From Rhodanobacter fulvus Jip2 (GTDB taxonomy: Bacteria > Pseudomonadota > Gammaproteobacteria > Xanthomonadales > Rhodanobacteraceae): DNA of 64,000 nucleotides. The notes under the pieces were generated by a model. It made no database searches, was not told the origin of the DNA, and worked only from the letters and a program-made list of their open reading frames with translations. The DNA is taken from assembly GCF_000264315.1 (NCBI RefSeq), contig NZ_AJXU01000059.1, positions 36,243-100,242 of the forward strand, read 5' to 3'. The translations under genes were made by a program, and so were the position numbers. Shown piece after piece: positions 18,293 to 27,720 of the stretch (positions within the stretch are counted from its first letter, which is position 1; each line of letters begins with the position of its first letter).

Positions 18293-19219
18293 TCAGGGAA
18301 GGGGAGCGGGTGGATCGCGTTCGGGTTCGAGCACCAGCAGCAGCGACGCGATCAAGGCAAACACCAGGCCAACGATCTTCAGCGGGCCGGGTACGACGCT
18401 GGCAAAAATCAGTGACAGCACGGCGGTGACCAGCGGCGCACCCGCATTGGTCAGCGGCGCCACCACGATCGCCTTGCCATGGCGGAACGCGTAGACGAGG
18501 GTCAGCGCGCCGATGGCATTGAGCACCTGGATGCCGGCGGTCATCCACGGGCCGTCCAGGCCCATGTTCACCGGCTGGCTCCAGTCGGTCATCGCCAGCG
18601 CCGCCGGCGCCAGCAGCAGCGCACCCACGGTCATGTAGAAAAAGATGCTTTCCGCCCGCACGGTGTCGTTGGCCAGGCGCATGAAATACGCCTGCAAACC
18701 CCACGCCAGCATGATCAGCAGCGACTGCAGGAACCAGCCCAGACCACCGTCGGCACTGCGGCCGAAGGACAGGTCCAGCATCGGCAACGCCACCAGCGCC
18801 AGCACGATGCCCGCCGTGCCCATCCAGCCCGTGCGCTCGCGCAGAAACAGGAAGGACAGCGCGATGGTGACCACCGGCGACAGCGAGATGATCGGAAACA
18901 CGAAGTACGCCGGCCCGATCGTCAAGGTGTGGAACAGCAGCATCTGGCCGCCGGCACCGAGCAGGCCGATGGTCATGCCATAGGCGATCGCGCGCGGTGA
19001 ACGTTCGAGCTTCCAGCCGCTGCGCCACAGGATGTACAGCGCCGGCGGGATCATGGTCAGCGCCCACACGCAGTACACCAGCGTGTCGGGAAACCCGTGC
19101 TCGGCGGACAGCGGCGACAACGCGCCCCACACGCCCCACAGCGCGACGGTCGCCAGCGCGAAACCCAGCCACGGTCGGCGCGGCGAGGTGGCGGTGAGCG
19201 CCACGGCCGGCACACTCAT
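18293..19219 (-). CDS. EamA/DMT-superfamily transporter of the amino-sugar operon
   Basis: A 308-residue inner-membrane protein with ten predicted helices in two EamA repeats; the repeat ends are marked by VTIALSFLFLRERTGW (about residue 120) and LVTAVLSLIFASVVPGPLKIVG (about 265). DMT carriers export or import small metabolites. Its ATG overlaps the stop of the GH36 gene by 4 nt and it lies 15 nt before the agaZ-like gene, so it is firmly inside the operon and may be the inner-membrane sugar carrier in place of a PTS or MFS permease (inference). Confidence 0.85.
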   Translation of the reverse strand: MSVPAVALTATSPRRPWLGFALATVALWGVWGALSPLSAEHGFPDTLVYCVWALTMIPPALYILWRSGWKLERSPRAIAYGMTIGLLGAGGQMLLFHTLTIGPAYFVFPIISLSPVVTIALSFLFLRERTGWMGTAGIVLALVALPMLDLSFGRSADGGLGWFLQSLLIMLAWGLQAYFMRLANDTVRAESIFFYMTVGALLLAPAALAMTDWSQPVNMGLDGPWMTAGIQVLNAIGALTLVYAFRHGKAIVVAPLTNAGAPLVTAVLSLIFASVVPGPLKIVGLVFALIASLLLVLEPERDPPAPLP

Positions 19220-21324
19220 GCGCGCGCCCCGATGGGCGTGGCCTGCAACAGCACGAAATGCTTGAACGCCACGTGCAGCTTGCCGGCGTCCGCCTCCACC
19301 TCGCCCAGGTCGACCTCATTGAACAGATCGCGCACGCGGTAGCGGCCCGGCGCCAGGCCGCGCAATGACACGGCACCGCTGAAGGAGTCGGCGTAGAACG
19401 TGTAGTACATGGCCCCATCCTTGGCGATGGCGTGCGCCTCGGGCCGGTCGAAGCCGATGTCGTAAAGCTCGCCCCGGTATTCGCCCTTGGGCAGCATGTG
19501 CTGCTTGTACAGCGCCACCCACTTGCGCCACAGCGCCTCGCGCTGCGGATTGAGCACCAGCCCGCCCGGCGGCAACGGTTCGGAGGGATGCTCGGTGTCC
19601 TTCGGCCAGGTGAACTTGGTCGAGACCACCGCGCCGATACCCACGCTGGAGGCAAAGTCGTCGCCGCGATCGGACAGCTCCACGTGATCGCCCGCATAGC
19701 TGCTGCGCGAACCCATCAAGGCCTTCATCGACTTGCCCTTGCTGCGCACCTGCCACGACGAGGTCGGGTCGGAGGCGGGGTACTGGTCAGTGGCCGGCAG
19801 GTTGTGGAAGTCGAATGCCGTGCCGCAGGGACAAAGCTCCACCACCGCCTGCGGATTGGCTTCGTGGATGGCGTCGTAAATGGCCTTCCAGAACGTGGCC
19901 AGTCCCTCGACCGAATCGCTGGGATGCGCATGCTTGTGCGCGGGGTTGTAGCAGGGGGCCACGCTGTTGAGGTGCTGGCCGTCGAACTTGATGCCCTCGA
20001 AACCCCAGTCGCCGATGATCTTTTTCACCAGCGCCACGTAGAAGTCGACGGTGGGTTGATAGGCGGGGCATTGGGTCAGCGCGTTCCACCAGGTCACGGT
20101 CTGGAACGCGCCGCCTTCGTCCAGCAACAGCATGTCGGTGTGGTCGTGCAGCACATCGCTGCCCGGGTCCGCCGCCAGCGGAGCCACCCACAGGCGCGGA
20201 CGCATGCCCTGGCGACGCACCTCGGCGGTGAAGGCGCGCATGTCGGCGTCGCCGCGTGGGAACTTGCGCTTGTCGATGCGCCAGTCGCCCTCGTTGGTCT
20301 GCCAGCCGTCGTCCATCACCACCCATTCGAAGCCCAGATCGCGGGCCTTGGGGAGGGTGTCCAGGATCTGCTTGATGGTGAAGTCGCGGCCGTAACCCCA
20401 GGCGCACCAGATCGGCGCGAACGCGGAAGCGGGCGCCTGCGGCGCGACCAGGCCTTCGGCCTGCATGTAGCTCTTGTACTGCTGCAACGGCGCGTAATGG
20501 TCGCCGCTGTGCACGGCAAGCAGGGTGCGCTCGGTGATCAGCGTTTCGCCCGGCGCCAGCGTGGACTCCTGCATCAACTCGACCGCGATGTGCGCGCCGT
20601 TGGCCGTCTTCTTCACCGGCAGGTCCAGCGGCCGCACCACCGGCTCCACGTGGCCGACGGCGATGCCCACATCGCGGCGCCAGATGTTGGCCACCGGCGT
20701 GCCGCCGCCGTAATCGGACGAATCCATGGACAGCTTGTTGCGCTGATCGAAATCGGCACCCATCGGCTGCACCCAGTCGCGGCGGTCGGTGTGGGTGGTG
20801 CCGGAGAAGCTCCAGAAGCCGCCCGGCGCATCGGCCAGTTCGTGCGCGGCGTTGCGCCAGCCGGCGACCTTGAGCGGCGCGCTGCCGCTGTTGCGGTAGC
20901 GCGTCTGCAGCACGGCAAAGCCGGGCAGGCTGTCGAAGAACGTCACCGCCACCTGCTTTTCGACATGGCGGCTGGAGCGGCCGGTGACGATCAGCTGGCG
21001 GCCGGCGCCATGGCGCGGGTCGCGGATCGTTTCCTCGCGATGATCGGCGAGGGTGAAATCCTCCAGTGCGCCATCGGCCAGCAGCAGGCTTTCGCTGGGC
21101 TGGTAAGGCGTGATGGCGCCGCCTTTGACGAGCAGGCTGCTGTGGAGTTTGCGGTCGAAGGCAATGGTCAGGACGGTGTCCTGGGCCACCGCATCCGCGC
21201 CCGCCACCGCGCCGCCGCCCCGGATCGCGGCGGCCATGGCTTTCGGCAGGAGAGCCATGGCCATACCGCCGGCTACGCTGCCAGCGACCAGCTTCAATAC
21301 CGTGCGGCGTCCCATCGGTTCCAT
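19216..21324 (-). CDS. Exported GH36-family alpha-galactosidase / alpha-N-acetylgalactosaminidase
   Basis: The 702-residue protein has a Tat-like signal (MGRRTVLKLVAGSVAGGMAMALLP) for export. It has the GH36 plan: N-terminal beta-supersandwich, a (beta/alpha)8 barrel with VMDDGWQ (338-342) and the nucleophile motif GIKFDGQ (Asp448), then a C-terminal beta domain. GH36 enzymes release alpha-linked galactose or GalNAc; the AgaS/AgaZ neighbours favour a GalNAc-containing glycan. The ATG at 21324 has AGGAG 6 nt upstream and beats the TTG at 21339. It heads the minus-strand operon. Confidence 0.85.
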   Translation of the reverse strand: MEPMGRRTVLKLVAGSVAGGMAMALLPKAMAAAIRGGGAVAGADAVAQDTVLTIAFDRKLHSSLLVKGGAITPYQPSESLLLADGALEDFTLADHREETIRDPRHGAGRQLIVTGRSSRHVEKQVAVTFFDSLPGFAVLQTRYRNSGSAPLKVAGWRNAAHELADAPGGFWSFSGTTHTDRRDWVQPMGADFDQRNKLSMDSSDYGGGTPVANIWRRDVGIAVGHVEPVVRPLDLPVKKTANGAHIAVELMQESTLAPGETLITERTLLAVHSGDHYAPLQQYKSYMQAEGLVAPQAPASAFAPIWCAWGYGRDFTIKQILDTLPKARDLGFEWVVMDDGWQTNEGDWRIDKRKFPRGDADMRAFTAEVRRQGMRPRLWVAPLAADPGSDVLHDHTDMLLLDEGGAFQTVTWWNALTQCPAYQPTVDFYVALVKKIIGDWGFEGIKFDGQHLNSVAPCYNPAHKHAHPSDSVEGLATFWKAIYDAIHEANPQAVVELCPCGTAFDFHNLPATDQYPASDPTSSWQVRSKGKSMKALMGSRSSYAGDHVELSDRGDDFASSVGIGAVVSTKFTWPKDTEHPSEPLPPGGLVLNPQREALWRKWVALYKQHMLPKGEYRGELYDIGFDRPEAHAIAKDGAMYYTFYADSFSGAVSLRGLAPGRYRVRDLFNEVDLGEVEADAGKLHVAFKHFVLLQATPIGARA

Positions 21325-21385
21325 GGCGAACTCCTGCAAAAGTGTTGTACCGATTCTGCGTCAGTGGTCGGTGTTGATGCAAGCG

Positions 21386-21421
21386 TTTCGTTTCGGTATG
21401 GTGCAAATATGTTTCGTTATG
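21386..21421. promoter_or_regulatory. TTTCGTT motifs in the divergent GH36/amidohydrolase promoter region
   Basis: TTTCGTTTCGG (21386-21396) and GTTTCGTTATG (21411-21421) are direct repeats in the 113-nt gap between the two divergent genes. DeoR-family regulators of the AgaR type bind repeated CTTTCRTTTC-like units. The same core recurs upstream of the DeoR-type gene and the TonB receptor (23391-23450), which supports one regulon. Confidence 0.6.
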
Positions 21422-21437
21422 TAGCGAAGAGGATGTG

Positions 21438-22559
21438 ATGAATCGAATTTTCCGCCATCTGATCGCCGGCGTGCTTGCGGCAGTGATTCCTTTGTCGATC
21501 GCGGCAGCCCCGAACCAGGTGGCGGGTGCCGGTGTTGCGGACACCTATTCGATGGCCGACTTTGCGCAGGTACGCAAGTACGACGCCCATTTCCATGCCA
21601 ACAATGCCGACCCGGCGCTGCTGGAGCTGCTGCGCGAGGACGGTTTCCAGGTGTTGTCGATCAACGTCGACTACCCGGATTTCCCCAGCATCGCGCAGCA
21701 ACACACGATCGCGCTGGCGCTGGCGGCGAAGGATCCGGCGCATTTCCATTGGGCTGCCACGTTCTCCATGAAAGGCTTCGGCACGCCGGGTTGGGCCGAC
21801 AAGGTCGACGCGAAACTGGCGCAGGATGTGGCCAGCGGCGCGCTCGCAGTGAAGATCTGGAAGAACGTGGGGCTGGTGGAAAAGAACGCCGCCGGCAAGC
21901 TGATCATGCTGGACGACCCGGGCCTGGCGCCGGTGATCGAGCAGGTGCGTGCGCTGGGCGTGGCCTTGATCGACCACCAGGGCGAGCCGCGCAATTGCTG
22001 GCTGCCGCTGGATCAGATGACCACCGACAACGATCGCGAGTACTTCAGCAATCACCCCGATTACTACATGTACCTGCATCCGGAGATGCCCGGCTACGAG
22101 GATCTGATGGCTGCGCGTGACCGCTTCGTCGCCGCCAACCCGAAGTTGCGTTTCGTGGGCGCCCACATGGCCAGCCTGGAATACGACGTCGACCGGCTGG
22201 GGGCGTTTCTCGACCGTTTCCCCAACGCAACCGTCGACCTGGCCGCACGCATGAGCCAGGTGCAGTACCAGTCGGTGCGCGACCGCGAGAAAGTGCGCAA
22301 CTTCTTCATCCGCTACCAGGATCGGCTGCTGTACGGCACCGACCTGACCTTCGGCCCGGACGCCAAGGCCGAGGAGTTCAAGCGCGAAGCGCACAGTGCG
22401 TGGACGTCCGACTGGCGCTATCTGGCCACCGGCGAAACCCAGCGGATCGACATGATCCACGCCGACGTGGCCGGCCTGGCGTTGCCGCGCGCGGTGATCG
22501 ACAAGATCTACTACGCCAATGCGGTGCGGGTTTTTGCCGTGTCCCGGCCGGCTGATTGA
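21438..22559 (+). CDS. Exported amidohydrolase-family protein
   Basis: The 373-residue protein begins with a signal peptide (RHLIAGVLAAVIPLSIAAAP) and continues as an amidohydrolase-2 TIM barrel: the metal motif YDAHFHAN (HxH) near residue 50, IDHQGEP near 177, VGAHMASLE near 235, and the catalytic-Asp motif LYGTDLTFG near 297. Family members hydrolyse or decarboxylate small substrates, usually in the cytoplasm; export is unusual. It is divergent from the GH36 operon and shares the TTTCGTT control region, so it probably acts on the same glycan-derived material. The ATG at 21438 follows AAGAGG; a GTG at 21435 is in frame. Confidence 0.75.
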   Translation: MNRIFRHLIAGVLAAVIPLSIAAAPNQVAGAGVADTYSMADFAQVRKYDAHFHANNADPALLELLREDGFQVLSINVDYPDFPSIAQQHTIALALAAKDPAHFHWAATFSMKGFGTPGWADKVDAKLAQDVASGALAVKIWKNVGLVEKNAAGKLIMLDDPGLAPVIEQVRALGVALIDHQGEPRNCWLPLDQMTTDNDREYFSNHPDYYMYLHPEMPGYEDLMAARDRFVAANPKLRFVGAHMASLEYDVDRLGAFLDRFPNATVDLAARMSQVQYQSVRDREKVRNFFIRYQDRLLYGTDLTFGPDAKAEEFKREAHSAWTSDWRYLATGETQRIDMIHADVAGLALPRAVIDKIYYANAVRVFAVSRPAD

Positions 22560-22575
22560 GCGCGCCCGCCGGCCC

Positions 22576-23355
22576 TTACGCCAGCTGCAGCTTGAAGCCG
22601 AGCTGATGGCTGGCCTGGACGATATCTTCCGGCGCGTTGGTGTCCGTGATCAGCATGTCCAGCGCGGTGACCGGGACGATGCGATGCAGGCAGACCCGGC
22701 CGAATTTCGAGCTGTCGGTGATGGAAACCACCAGGCCCGCGGCTTCCACCATCTTGCGGTTGAGCAGCGCCTCGGGCTCGTAATGGGTGGTGATGCCGCG
22801 CTCCAGGTCGAAGCCGTCCACGCCCAGGAAAAGCTTGTCCACGTGCAGGGCGTCCAGCGCCTCGATGGTCAGCCCGCCGTAGAACGCCATGTTGCGGCGG
22901 CGCAGTTCGCCGCCGAGCATCACGATGTTGATGTTGTGCTTCGGCGCCAGCGCCGTCAGCACGCCGAAGTCGTTGGTGACCACCGTGATTTCCGCATCCG
23001 GCAAGGCCTTGGCCAGCTCGATGGCGGTGGTGCCGGAGTCGATGGCGATGGTGTCGCCCACATTGACCAGAGCCGCGGCGCAGAGGCCGATGCGGCGCTT
23101 TTCGTCCAGATGGGTGGTGCTTTTCGCTTCGTAGTTGGGCTCGGTCAGCGTGCCGTTGATGACGCCGCTGTCGATCGCGCCGCCATAAGCGCGCGACATC
23201 ACCCCGCGTTCGGCCAGATAACGCAAGTCCTTGCGCACGGTCTGCGCACTCACGCCGAAGCGATCGACGAGGGTGGAGACCTGGACGCTTCCTTGCTGGC
23301 GGACGAGTTCGCTGATCTGGAGGCGTCGTTGACTGGTGTCGCGGGTCGCGGCCAT
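22576..23355 (-). CDS. DeoR-family transcriptional regulator (AgaR-like)
   Basis: The 259-residue regulator has an N-terminal helix-turn-helix (QISELVRQQGSVQVSTLVDRFGVSAQTVRKDLRYL) and the DeoR sensor domain with DTIAIDSGTTAIELAKAL and LGVDGFDLERGITTHYEPEA, which resemble AgaR. These regulators sense sugar phosphates and repress catabolic genes. It is placed between the amidohydrolase and TonB receptor genes, and TTTCG motifs lie around its own promoter. The ATG at 23355 (MAATRD) has GGAA 7 nt upstream and gives the usual family length. Confidence 0.87.
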   Translation of the reverse strand: MAATRDTSQRRLQISELVRQQGSVQVSTLVDRFGVSAQTVRKDLRYLAERGVMSRAYGGAIDSGVINGTLTEPNYEAKSTTHLDEKRRIGLCAAALVNVGDTIAIDSGTTAIELAKALPDAEITVVTNDFGVLTALAPKHNINIVMLGGELRRRNMAFYGGLTIEALDALHVDKLFLGVDGFDLERGITTHYEPEALLNRKMVEAAGLVVSITDSSKFGRVCLHRIVPVTALDMLITDTNAPEDIVQASHQLGFKLQLA

Positions 23356-23390
23356 GGAGTGTTCCGACGGGTGGGGGAAAGTATGCCGCA

Positions 23391-23450
23391 TTTCGATATA
23401 TTTCGCTATTGATACAAAACGAAACATGCTTTAGGCTCGATTTCGTTGTT
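23391..23450. promoter_or_regulatory. Cluster of TTTCG/TTTCGTT motifs between DeoR-type gene and TonB receptor
   Basis: TTTCG occurs at 23391 and 23401, GTTTCGTTTTG on the minus strand at 23416-23426, and TTTCGTTGTT at 23441-23450. The cluster sits in the shared control region of the two divergent genes. It matches the motifs at 21386-21421, so the DeoR-type protein is the likely binder (inference). Confidence 0.55.
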
Positions 23451-23492
23451 TAGACGTTAGGCCCAAACACCCGCTTCCGAGGAGAGAACCCC

Positions 23493-26345
23493 GTGAATGC
23501 CGCATCCTTCCGCCAGAACATGTTGTTTTATGCCGTAGCGCTTGCCCTGTTGGCGCCGACGGTGGCTCTATCCCAGACTGTGCCGGGAAACACAAACGGG
23601 GCACCGGATTCGCAGACGCAGCCCGAGTCGACGGCTGCGACAAGCGATGACGCCGTCGCCCTGGGCTCCATCACGGTGACGGGCGTCCAGGCCAGCCTGG
23701 CACGCTCGGCCGACCTCAAGCGCTACGCGGGCACGGTGCAGGATTCCATCAGCGCCCTGGAACTGGGCAAGTTCCCCGACAACAACGTGGCTGATTCGCT
23801 CAGCCACATCACCGGCGTGGCCATTACGCGCACCGCCGGCGGCGAAGGGCAGCGGGTGAGCGTGCGCGGCCTGGGGCCGGAGTACACGCTGACCACCTTC
23901 AACAACCGCATCCTCGCCACCGACGGTGCCGGTCGTGATTTCGCGTTCGACGTGCTGCCCGCTGACGTGATCAGCGGCGCCGACGTGATCAAGGGCGCGC
24001 AAGCTTCGTTGACCGAAGGCGCGATCGGCGGCCTGATCAATCTGCGTTCGGCCAGCCCGTTCGACCAGAAGGGCACGCACGGCATCGTGCGGCTGGAAGG
24101 CGATCGCAACCAGATGTCCGAGCTCAACGGCCGCAAGCTCTCGGCCACCTTCAGCACCACCTTCGCCAACGACACCATGGGTGTGCTGCTTGGCGTGGTC
24201 GAAGCCAAGCGCAAGGACCGCACCGACGTCGCCGGCAACGACGGCGGCTGGACCCGCAACCCCGATCCCAGCGACCCGAACTGGGGCGGCAATGCCTGGG
24301 GCGGCAACATCGACCTCAATGGCAACGACGAGCTGGACCCGAACGAGTACGGCCTCATCGCCCCGGGCCAGTTCCGCGTCGGGTCGATCCTGGAAGACAA
24401 AAAGCGCAGTGCCTATTCCGGCAAGTTCGAGTGGCACCCGAGCGACACGGTGCGCATCGTGGTGGATGGCCTGAAGACCCGCCTGGATTCGCCGCAGGTG
24501 TCCTACCAGCAGTCGTATTACACGCTGTTCGCGCCGGGCCGCTGGTCGGACATGACGGTGAAGAATGGCATCGTCACCGACTTCACCATGAACAACCCGG
24601 ACCCGGATCAGCGGCTCAACCCGGAGCTGCTGAACCAGACCGAATATCGCGTGGTCGACACCGAGCTCTACGGCCTCAACGGCGAGTGGAAGGTCACCCC
24701 CGACCTGACCCTGACCGGTGACGTCTACCGCTCCACCTCGAAGCGTCATTCGGGCGGCCAGGACACCTACGTCGTCCTGCGCATGAACAAGCCGAACACG
24801 GCGCACATCAGCCTGGGACCCAATGCGGTGCCCAATGTCGATATACAGTTCGACGACGGTCGCGATCTTGCCACCGGTCTTGCCAACAGTCAGTTCACCG
24901 AGTCCGACCTCAACAGCCATTACATGGAGCTGCGAGGCGACAACATTGACGACAAGATCACCGGCGGCACCGTGTCCGGCAAGCTGTTCATCGGCAAATT
25001 CGGCGTGGACCAGCTGCGCTTTGGCGTGACCCGCACCGAGCGCGAGAAATCGCGCGACCTGGTCAACAACACGCTCAACGGCGGCGCCGATTACTACGCC
25101 GACAACTACGCCATCAATGTGGGCGATCTGGGCGGTGATGTGATCTCGGGCACGTTCAACGTCCCGCATTTCATGGACGGCGTGCACAGCAGTTTCCCGC
25201 GCAGTTTCCTTGCCTTCGACGTACCCAATTACCTGGCGCATTTGCGGGCGTACGATGGCCAGCCGCGTCCGGGTGGCGGCACCTACGACTTCTCCATGGC
25301 GGCGCCGGCGTGGAACCCGCTGCAGAGCTACCGGGTCAGCGAGAAGACCAATGCCTTCTTCGTGGAGGCCGACATGTCGGGCGATCACTGGGATGGCGAC
25401 GTGGGCGTACGCCTGGTCAAGACGAACACCACTGCCCAGGCGTGGGACGCCAAGATCCTCGGCATCGTCGAGAACGGAGCGTTCAACTACACCGCGACCT
25501 ACGCGGCGCCGACGCCGATCAGCGAGGACGCGGATTACACCTATCTGCTGCCGTCGGCGAACTTCACCTGGCACTTCACCGACGACCTGCAATTGCGCGC
25601 GGGCGTGGCCAAGACCATGGCGCGCCCGTCGGTCGACACGCTGGCGCCGACCAACACCACCGAAAGCGTCTCCTGGGGCGAGTTCACCCAGATCTACGGC
25701 GGCAACGTGGATCTGAAGCCCTACACGGCGACGCAGGGTGATCTGTCGCTGGAATGGTATTTCTCGGACCACTCCATCGCCAACGTGGCCGTGTTCTACA
25801 AGCGCATCAAGAACCAGATCACCACCAGCTGGGAGCCGGGCCAGGACATCGGCGTACCGGGCTACCTGTTCAACGTGATGCGCCCGATCAATGGCGACTT
25901 CGCCAAGGTCAAAGGACTGGAGCTGGGCCTGCAGCACTTCTGGGACAATGGCTTCGGCGTGCGTGGCCAGTACACCCGCAACCTGTCGAGCAGTTGGGTG
26001 GATGGCGAGAAGCGTCCGCTCGAAGGCATCGCCCCGGCCACCTACTCGCTGGGCGTGATGTACGAAAAGGGCAAGTGGTCGCTGGGCGTCAACGCCGACC
26101 GTACTGACGGCTTCGTCTCCGCGATCAACGTCCTGGGCACCGGCTACAACGAACAGGCCGACCCGCTCACCTGGGTGACCGCGCACGTGTCGTACAACAT
26201 CAACGACATGTTCAGCGTTTCCCTCGACGGCAACAACCTGCTGGACGAGGCGCAGACCACCAGTATCAACGGCAACCCACTGCTGACCCAGAGCTACTAC
26301 CGCTACGGCCGCTCCTACACGCTGGGCGTGAGCTTCCGGTTCTAG
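23493..26345 (+). CDS. TonB-dependent receptor of the amino-sugar locus
   Basis: The 950-residue outer-membrane protein has a signal peptide ([17 protein letters not shown]), a TonB-box-like SITVTG, and a plug domain with [25 protein letters not shown] and [11 protein letters not shown] typical of the Xanthomonas/Caulobacter carbohydrate receptor family. A 22-strand barrel follows and ends in phenylalanine (LGVSFRF), the outer-membrane sorting signal. It probably takes up oligosaccharides for the GH36 operon. The GTG start has GGAG 8 nt upstream. Confidence 0.92.
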   Translation: MNAASFRQNMLFYAVALALLAPTVALSQTVPGNTNGAPDSQTQPESTAATSDDAVALGSITVTGVQASLARSADLKRYAGTVQDSISALELGKFPDNNVADSLSHITGVAITRTAGGEGQRVSVRGLGPEYTLTTFNNRILATDGAGRDFAFDVLPADVISGADVIKGAQASLTEGAIGGLINLRSASPFDQKGTHGIVRLEGDRNQMSELNGRKLSATFSTTFANDTMGVLLGVVEAKRKDRTDVAGNDGGWTRNPDPSDPNWGGNAWGGNIDLNGNDELDPNEYGLIAPGQFRVGSILEDKKRSAYSGKFEWHPSDTVRIVVDGLKTRLDSPQVSYQQSYYTLFAPGRWSDMTVKNGIVTDFTMNNPDPDQRLNPELLNQTEYRVVDTELYGLNGEWKVTPDLTLTGDVYRSTSKRHSGGQDTYVVLRMNKPNTAHISLGPNAVPNVDIQFDDGRDLATGLANSQFTESDLNSHYMELRGDNIDDKITGGTVSGKLFIGKFGVDQLRFGVTRTEREKSRDLVNNTLNGGADYYADNYAINVGDLGGDVISGTFNVPHFMDGVHSSFPRSFLAFDVPNYLAHLRAYDGQPRPGGGTYDFSMAAPAWNPLQSYRVSEKTNAFFVEADMSGDHWDGDVGVRLVKTNTTAQAWDAKILGIVENGAFNYTATYAAPTPISEDADYTYLLPSANFTWHFTDDLQLRAGVAKTMARPSVDTLAPTNTTESVSWGEFTQIYGGNVDLKPYTATQGDLSLEWYFSDHSIANVAVFYKRIKNQITTSWEPGQDIGVPGYLFNVMRPINGDFAKVKGLELGLQHFWDNGFGVRGQYTRNLSSSWVDGEKRPLEGIAPATYSLGVMYEKGKWSLGVNADRTDGFVSAINVLGTGYNEQADPLTWVTAHVSYNINDMFSVSLDGNNLLDEAQTTSINGNPLLTQSYYRYGRSYTLGVSFRF

Positions 26346-26355
26346 GTGCCTGCTC

Positions 26356-26453
26356 CTGTGGGAGCGACTTCAGTCGCGATGCTTTTCGGTTTTGCTGCCT
26401 GCGTCTTGCCGGCTGTGAAGACAAGAGCATCGCGGCTGAAGCCGCTCCCACAA
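26356..26453. repeat. Paired REP element (GTGGGAGCG type)
   Basis: Two inverted units, TGTGGGAGCGACTTCAGTCG and AGCATCGCGGCTGAAGCCGC followed by TCCCACA, flank about 45 spacer bases. Each unit can form its own hairpin. The same pair occurs at 35957-36035, 47993-48073 and 52713-52791. This is the REP/BIME type common in Xanthomonas and Pseudomonas genomes; no RAYT transposase is in the window. Confidence 0.85.
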
Positions 26454-26587
26454 GGGCACCATGCTCCCGCCGCGGCCGATCCTCCCCCGGTCGCGGCGAC
26501 GGCATGGGGCGCGTGATTGCGCAAGGACGCGCCGTCGCGGCGTTCCTCCGGAAACCAGGTCCGGCGATGCCGGCGGTACAATGCCGC

Positions 26588-26956
26588 ATGGATATCTTCA
26601 AAGTCTTCAATGTCGAAGCCGCGCATCGCCTGCCGCATGTTCCGGCCGGCCACAAATGTTCGCGCCTGCACGGTCACTCGTTCCGGGTGGAAATCCACGT
26701 CAGTGGCGAGCCGGGTGTCGATACCGGCTGGGTGATGGACTTCGCCGACGTCAAGGCCGCGTTCGCGCCGATCCACGACCAGCTCGACCATTACTACCTC
26801 AACGACATCGAGGGGCTGGACAACCCCACCAGCGAGCGCCTGTCGATCTGGATATGGGATCGACTCAAGCCGGCGCTGCCGCTGTTGTCCGAAGTCGTGG
26901 TGCATGAAACCTGCACCTCGGGATGCCGCTACCGCGGGCCATCCGTCGCGCGTTGA
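26588..26956 (+). CDS. queD: 6-carboxy-5,6,7,8-tetrahydropterin synthase QueD
   Basis: QueD converts dihydroneopterin triphosphate to carboxytetrahydropterin, the second step of queuosine/preQ0 synthesis. The 122-residue protein has the zinc histidines in AAHRLPHV and RLHGHSF, the catalytic cysteine in KCSRLHGH, and the C-terminal HETCTSGC motif. The other que genes are not nearby. The ATG has no Shine-Dalgarno; a TACAAT -10 box ends only 5 nt before it, so the mRNA may be leaderless. Confidence 0.92.
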   Translation: MDIFKVFNVEAAHRLPHVPAGHKCSRLHGHSFRVEIHVSGEPGVDTGWVMDFADVKAAFAPIHDQLDHYYLNDIEGLDNPTSERLSIWIWDRLKPALPLLSEVVVHETCTSGCRYRGPSVAR

Positions 26957-27129
26957 GGTTTCGCGCCGGCAGGGCGCCACGCCGCCTGCGGTTTGCCGCG
27001 TCACTTCGATTTCCCTCGCCGCCTCGTCGACCCATTTGTGACGCGATGCGAAAGAGCGGGTTTCCATGGATAAGTACATGCGTTAACTGAATATTTTCCA
27101 ACTGAGGCTGGGGTGGCTGAAGAAATATG

Positions 27130-27158
27130 TTGCAATGCACAAAGATTGCCGCTAATCT
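27130..27158 (+). promoter_or_regulatory. Sigma-70 promoter of the phasin gene
   Basis: TTGCAA (27130-27135) and TAATCT (27153-27158) are 17 bases apart. Initiation near 27165 leaves a leader of about 30 nt that carries the GAGGA ribosome binding site. The surrounding 27045-27160 is AT-richer than its neighbours. Confidence 0.65.
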
Positions 27159-27195
27159 TTGCCTCACTACCCCATCCTCAACGAGGACTTAGATC

Positions 27196-27573
27196 ATGAC
27201 GCAGCAGATCAATCAGTTTTTCGACTACGCCAAACAGTTCTCCGACAACGCCTTCAAGGCGCAGACGCTCGCCCTGAAGGGCCTGCAGACGGTCGCCGAA
27301 CTCCAGTTCAAGGAATTGCAGCGCCAGGCTGGCGCGACCGCCGATTTCGTTGCGGCCGTGCAGGAAACCCGTGACATCGACGGCCTGCGCAGCCTGTGGG
27401 AAAAGGGCGCCAGCGTGAGCCGCGAGAACGCCGAGCAGGCCGTTGCCGTGTCGCAGGAAGTGATCGCCATCTCGCAGAAGACCGCCCAGTCGCTGGGCGC
27501 CCTGGTGCAGGAACAGCGCCAGGCCGCGAATGACGCCGCTGCGCCGGTCGGTCGCAAGGCTGCCGCCAAGTAA
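27196..27573 (+). CDS. Phasin-family protein
   Basis: The 125-residue, almost fully helical protein has the phasin pattern INQFFDYAKQFSDNAFKAQTLALKGLQTVAELQFKEL and a C-terminal tail AAAPVGRKAAAK like those of granule-associated proteins. Phasins coat polyhydroxyalkanoate granules, but many Xanthomonadales encode phasin-like proteins without an obvious granule link. No pha synthase gene is in the window. It is monocistronic: strong promoter upstream and a strong terminator downstream. The start follows GAGGA. Confidence 0.88.
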   Translation: MTQQINQFFDYAKQFSDNAFKAQTLALKGLQTVAELQFKELQRQAGATADFVAAVQETRDIDGLRSLWEKGASVSRENAEQAVAVSQEVIAISQKTAQSLGALVQEQRQAANDAAAPVGRKAAAK

Positions 27574-27605
27574 TCTGTAAAAACTCCCCCCGTGTGCGAG
27601 TCTTG

Positions 27606-27640
27606 GGCCGGACAGTTCCCCGCTGTCCGGCCTTTTCTTT
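27606..27640 (+). terminator. Rho-independent terminator of the phasin gene
   Basis: GGCCGGACAG and CTGTCCGGCC form a perfect 10-bp stem with a 7-nt loop, followed by TTTTCTTT. Confidence 0.93.
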
Positions 27641-27720
27641 GCCATCGATTCCCCGCTTGCAAACGGTTCGCGGACCGCTGCGCGGCAGGGGCGAAGAACA
27701 AAATGTCGCACCCCGGCGGC

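Noticed and set aside
23568..26186. Long open frame antisense to the TonB receptor (872 codons)
   Set aside because: It lies wholly on the opposite strand of a clear receptor gene, has arginine/histidine-rich low-quality sequence, and shows no family motif; it results from high GC.
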